From Caenorhabditis remanei (Eukaryota > Nematoda > Chromadorea > Rhabditida > Rhabditidae), in NCBI RefSeq assembly GCF_010183535.1, contig NC_071328.1, positions 15,376,001-15,440,000 on the forward strand: a DNA stretch of 64,000 nt. Direction: 5' to 3'. The notes below the pieces were generated by a model. The model ran no database searches and had not been told where the DNA came from. It was given only the letters and a program-made list of their open reading frames with translations. This document shows, piece after piece, positions 62,372 through 64,000 of this stretch; positions within the stretch are counted from its first letter, which is position 1; each line of letters begins with the position of its first letter. The position numbers were made by a program, and so were the translations under genes.

Positions 62372-63497
62372 CTACCAAACAATAAACCAAAAATGACTTG
62401 AGGATTGTTTGGTGATAGTCGCCGTGATATTTGATCGCTTCACATCGTAGCCTCCCATGATAGTATAATCAGTGCCATCTTCACTGAAAATAAACTGTTT
62501 GAGTCGCTACGCAGCAAACCTAAACTTACTCGACAAAAACCCTTTCCAAATCGCTTTCTCTTTCTACAAAATCCACACCGTCAAACACAATTTGATAATC
62601 AAATAGTTCTGAAACACCAACACTCAAATCTTTCACTTTGGAACACCCTCCAGCCAACCAGTGTTTCAAAAACACATTGAAGTCTTGGTTTCTCAATTGC
62701 GGTGCGTGCAAAGTGACTGTCTTGCAGTCCATTTTCAATAAATGCTCCTGTTTAATCCAAAAACTAAAGAAAACATCCAGAGTGCCAATTTGAAAGTTTG
62801 GAAGTTTCGCAGGACTATAGTGATGCGATGGTTCCACAGCAAGATGCAGTTTCTTAGTGTAGTTGAAATTTTCCAATATAAAATCCAGATCTTTATCGAT
62901 TTTTGGTTTGAAATTACAACGCAGACTTTGAATTGTCCCTTGAGAATTCTTAACCCACTCGGCCGCCCGTCTATGATCATCTTCTGCTTGTTTCTCTCCA
63001 ATCATCACTTCAGAAATATCCCGATTGAATATCTCTCTACCGTAATCCCCAATCGCCGCCAATCCAGTCATCCGATCCTCCCAATATGTTTTTATATGTT
63101 TTCCCTTCATAAAATTGTAATCCCTTTTCACTGGAACTTTCTCGAAACTCCCGATTCTTACAGTTTCCAGTGTCTCATCCGTTGTAAGCTTCCCTGTTTG
63201 TTCCACTGTCAACCGTATATATGTACGGATGGATTCACCCGACCCATACGAGCCTACCAAACTATCCTCCGATCCAAAGTGTAGTTTGAGTTGAACATTT
63301 TTGGAAGGACCTTTGTAGGAGACTACAATACTTTTTGATCTCAAAGAGCACAGGGAGAGGATTATTCTGAAAAAGAGGGTTTGGAAACTTGAATATAACG
63401 AATTAGTTAAAACTTACAAGGTCTCCGGTCCAACATTATCCAAAACTTGTTTAAGAGGAACATATGGAAGAAAGAATAAACGGAATGGGGTGGTCAT
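62372..63497 (-). CDS. FB31: F-box/FBA_2-like protein, subfamily A, short tail
   Basis: Exons 63418-63497, 62530-63366, 62372-62483 (342 residues). F-box MTTPFRLFFLPYVPLKQVLD then VGPETL. Exon 2 is the longest in the array, with an extra GSGESIRTYIRL before VEQTGKLTTDE; TVRIGSFEKVPVKRDYNFMK; KTYWEDRMTGLAAIGDYGRE; SFWIKQEHLLKMDCK; NQDFNVFLKHWLAGGCSKVK; LERVFVE; exon 3 IMGGYDVKRSNITATITK ... WFIVW-stop. Divergent partner FB32. Confidence 0.91.
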
Positions 63498-63566
63498 TGG
63501 GTACACTGAGGAATACTAAATGAATAGGTAGACGAGAGGACTGACCAACAGAGGGATTACTGGCAA

Positions 63567-63694
63567 TCTCGAAGTGCTAATTGCTCTATGTTTGCGATCT
63601 GTGTATATAGGAATGACTGACTAGTCAAATAAGAGAAGACAGGCCAGTCATTTCTACCTACACAGAAGACATACAATTACCAATTAGCACTTCT
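63567..63694. promoter_or_regulatory. Bidirectional palindromic promoter core, FB31/FB32
   Basis: TCTCGAAGTGCTAATTGCTC ... TTACCAATTAGCACTTCTCT around AAATAAGAGAAGACAG. Confidence 0.58.
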
Positions 63695-63770
63695 CTAGGC
63701 AATCCCTCACAGTCTGTTGGCCAGTCCTCTCTTCTATCTATTCATTCAATATTCCTCAGTGTCTCACCCA

Positions 63771-64000
63771 ATGACTAGTCCATTCCGTCTATTCTCTCTT
63801 CCCCATGTGCCCCTCAAACAAGTTTTGGATAATGTGGGACCGGAGGCGCTGTAAGTTTCCATTAATTCAGTATATTGCCAAACTCTTCATTTTCAGACTT
63901 ATTCTCTCCATGTGCTCCCGGAGATCAAAAAGTATTGCAGTATCATTTAGGGGACCTTCCAAACATGTTTGGCTGTCACTTAACTTTGGACTAGGAGATC
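63771..64000 (+). CDS. FB32: F-box/FBA_2-like protein, subfamily A, cut by window end
   Basis: Exon 1 63771-63850 (MTSPFRLFSLPHVPLKQVLD, VGPEAL) and the first 104 bases of exon 2 from 63897 (LILSMCSRRSKSIAVSFRG, VWLSLNFGLGD). The frame is open to the edge, and the LNFGLGD word places it in subfamily A. Confidence 0.88.

Overview
The window is nuclear DNA of a Caenorhabditis-type nematode. Introns are short with TTTTCAG acceptors and GTAAGT/GTGAGT donors, the sequence is AT-rich with no operons of bacterial kind, and the first gene is the nematode dystrophin. I cannot name the species from sequence alone. The lineage-specific F-box cluster and dense repeats make a non-elegans species plausible, but that is inference.

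Region 1 (1-11.8 kb, + strand) is the 3' end of dys-1 (dystrophin). Thirteen coding exons give 875 residues: the last spectrin repeats, WW domain, EF-hand-like region, ZZ zinc finger, and the C-terminal coiled coils that bind syntrophin and dystrobrevin. Its large introns carry a 27-bp minisatellite, about eleven copies of a ~200-bp palindrome, a second small palindrome family, and a 1.37-kb insertion nested inside one palindrome.

Region 2 (11.8-64.0 kb) is a tandem array of about 32 F-box genes and gene remnants of one family (called FB1-FB32 here). Each has three exons: an 80-bp exon 1 with the first half of the F-box, a ~720-840-bp exon 2 with the rest of the F-box and an FBA_2-like (sdz-33-like) substrate-recognition region, and a ~110-155-bp exon 3. 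Genes alternate - + - + along almost the whole array, so they sit as divergent pairs. Each pair shares a ~100-130-bp palindromic intergenic core that looks like a bidirectional promoter. Two subfamilies are visible: A (TVRIGSF..VPVK motif) and B (LPTLSSGKF..VQYKMDGDCLVTYW motif). The expected products are substrate adaptors of SCF (Skp1-cullin-F-box) ubiquitin ligases.

The array shows fast birth and death: frameshifts (FB3, FB6), internal deletions (FB10, FB14, FB15), a lost splice donor (FB30), orphan exons (22.4, 33.7 and 50.9 kb), a chimeric gene (FB24), and near-identical segmental duplicates (FB4/FB12, FB6/FB16, FB11/FB17). Non-autonomous DNA transposons with clear target-site duplications lie between genes and in introns: hAT-like with 8-bp TSDs at 16.0, 18.8, 29.7, 56.1 and 56.7 kb, and mariner-like with TA TSDs at 13.2 and 16.6 kb. 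An inverted pair of tRNA-derived SINE-like elements lies at 48.1-48.7 kb.
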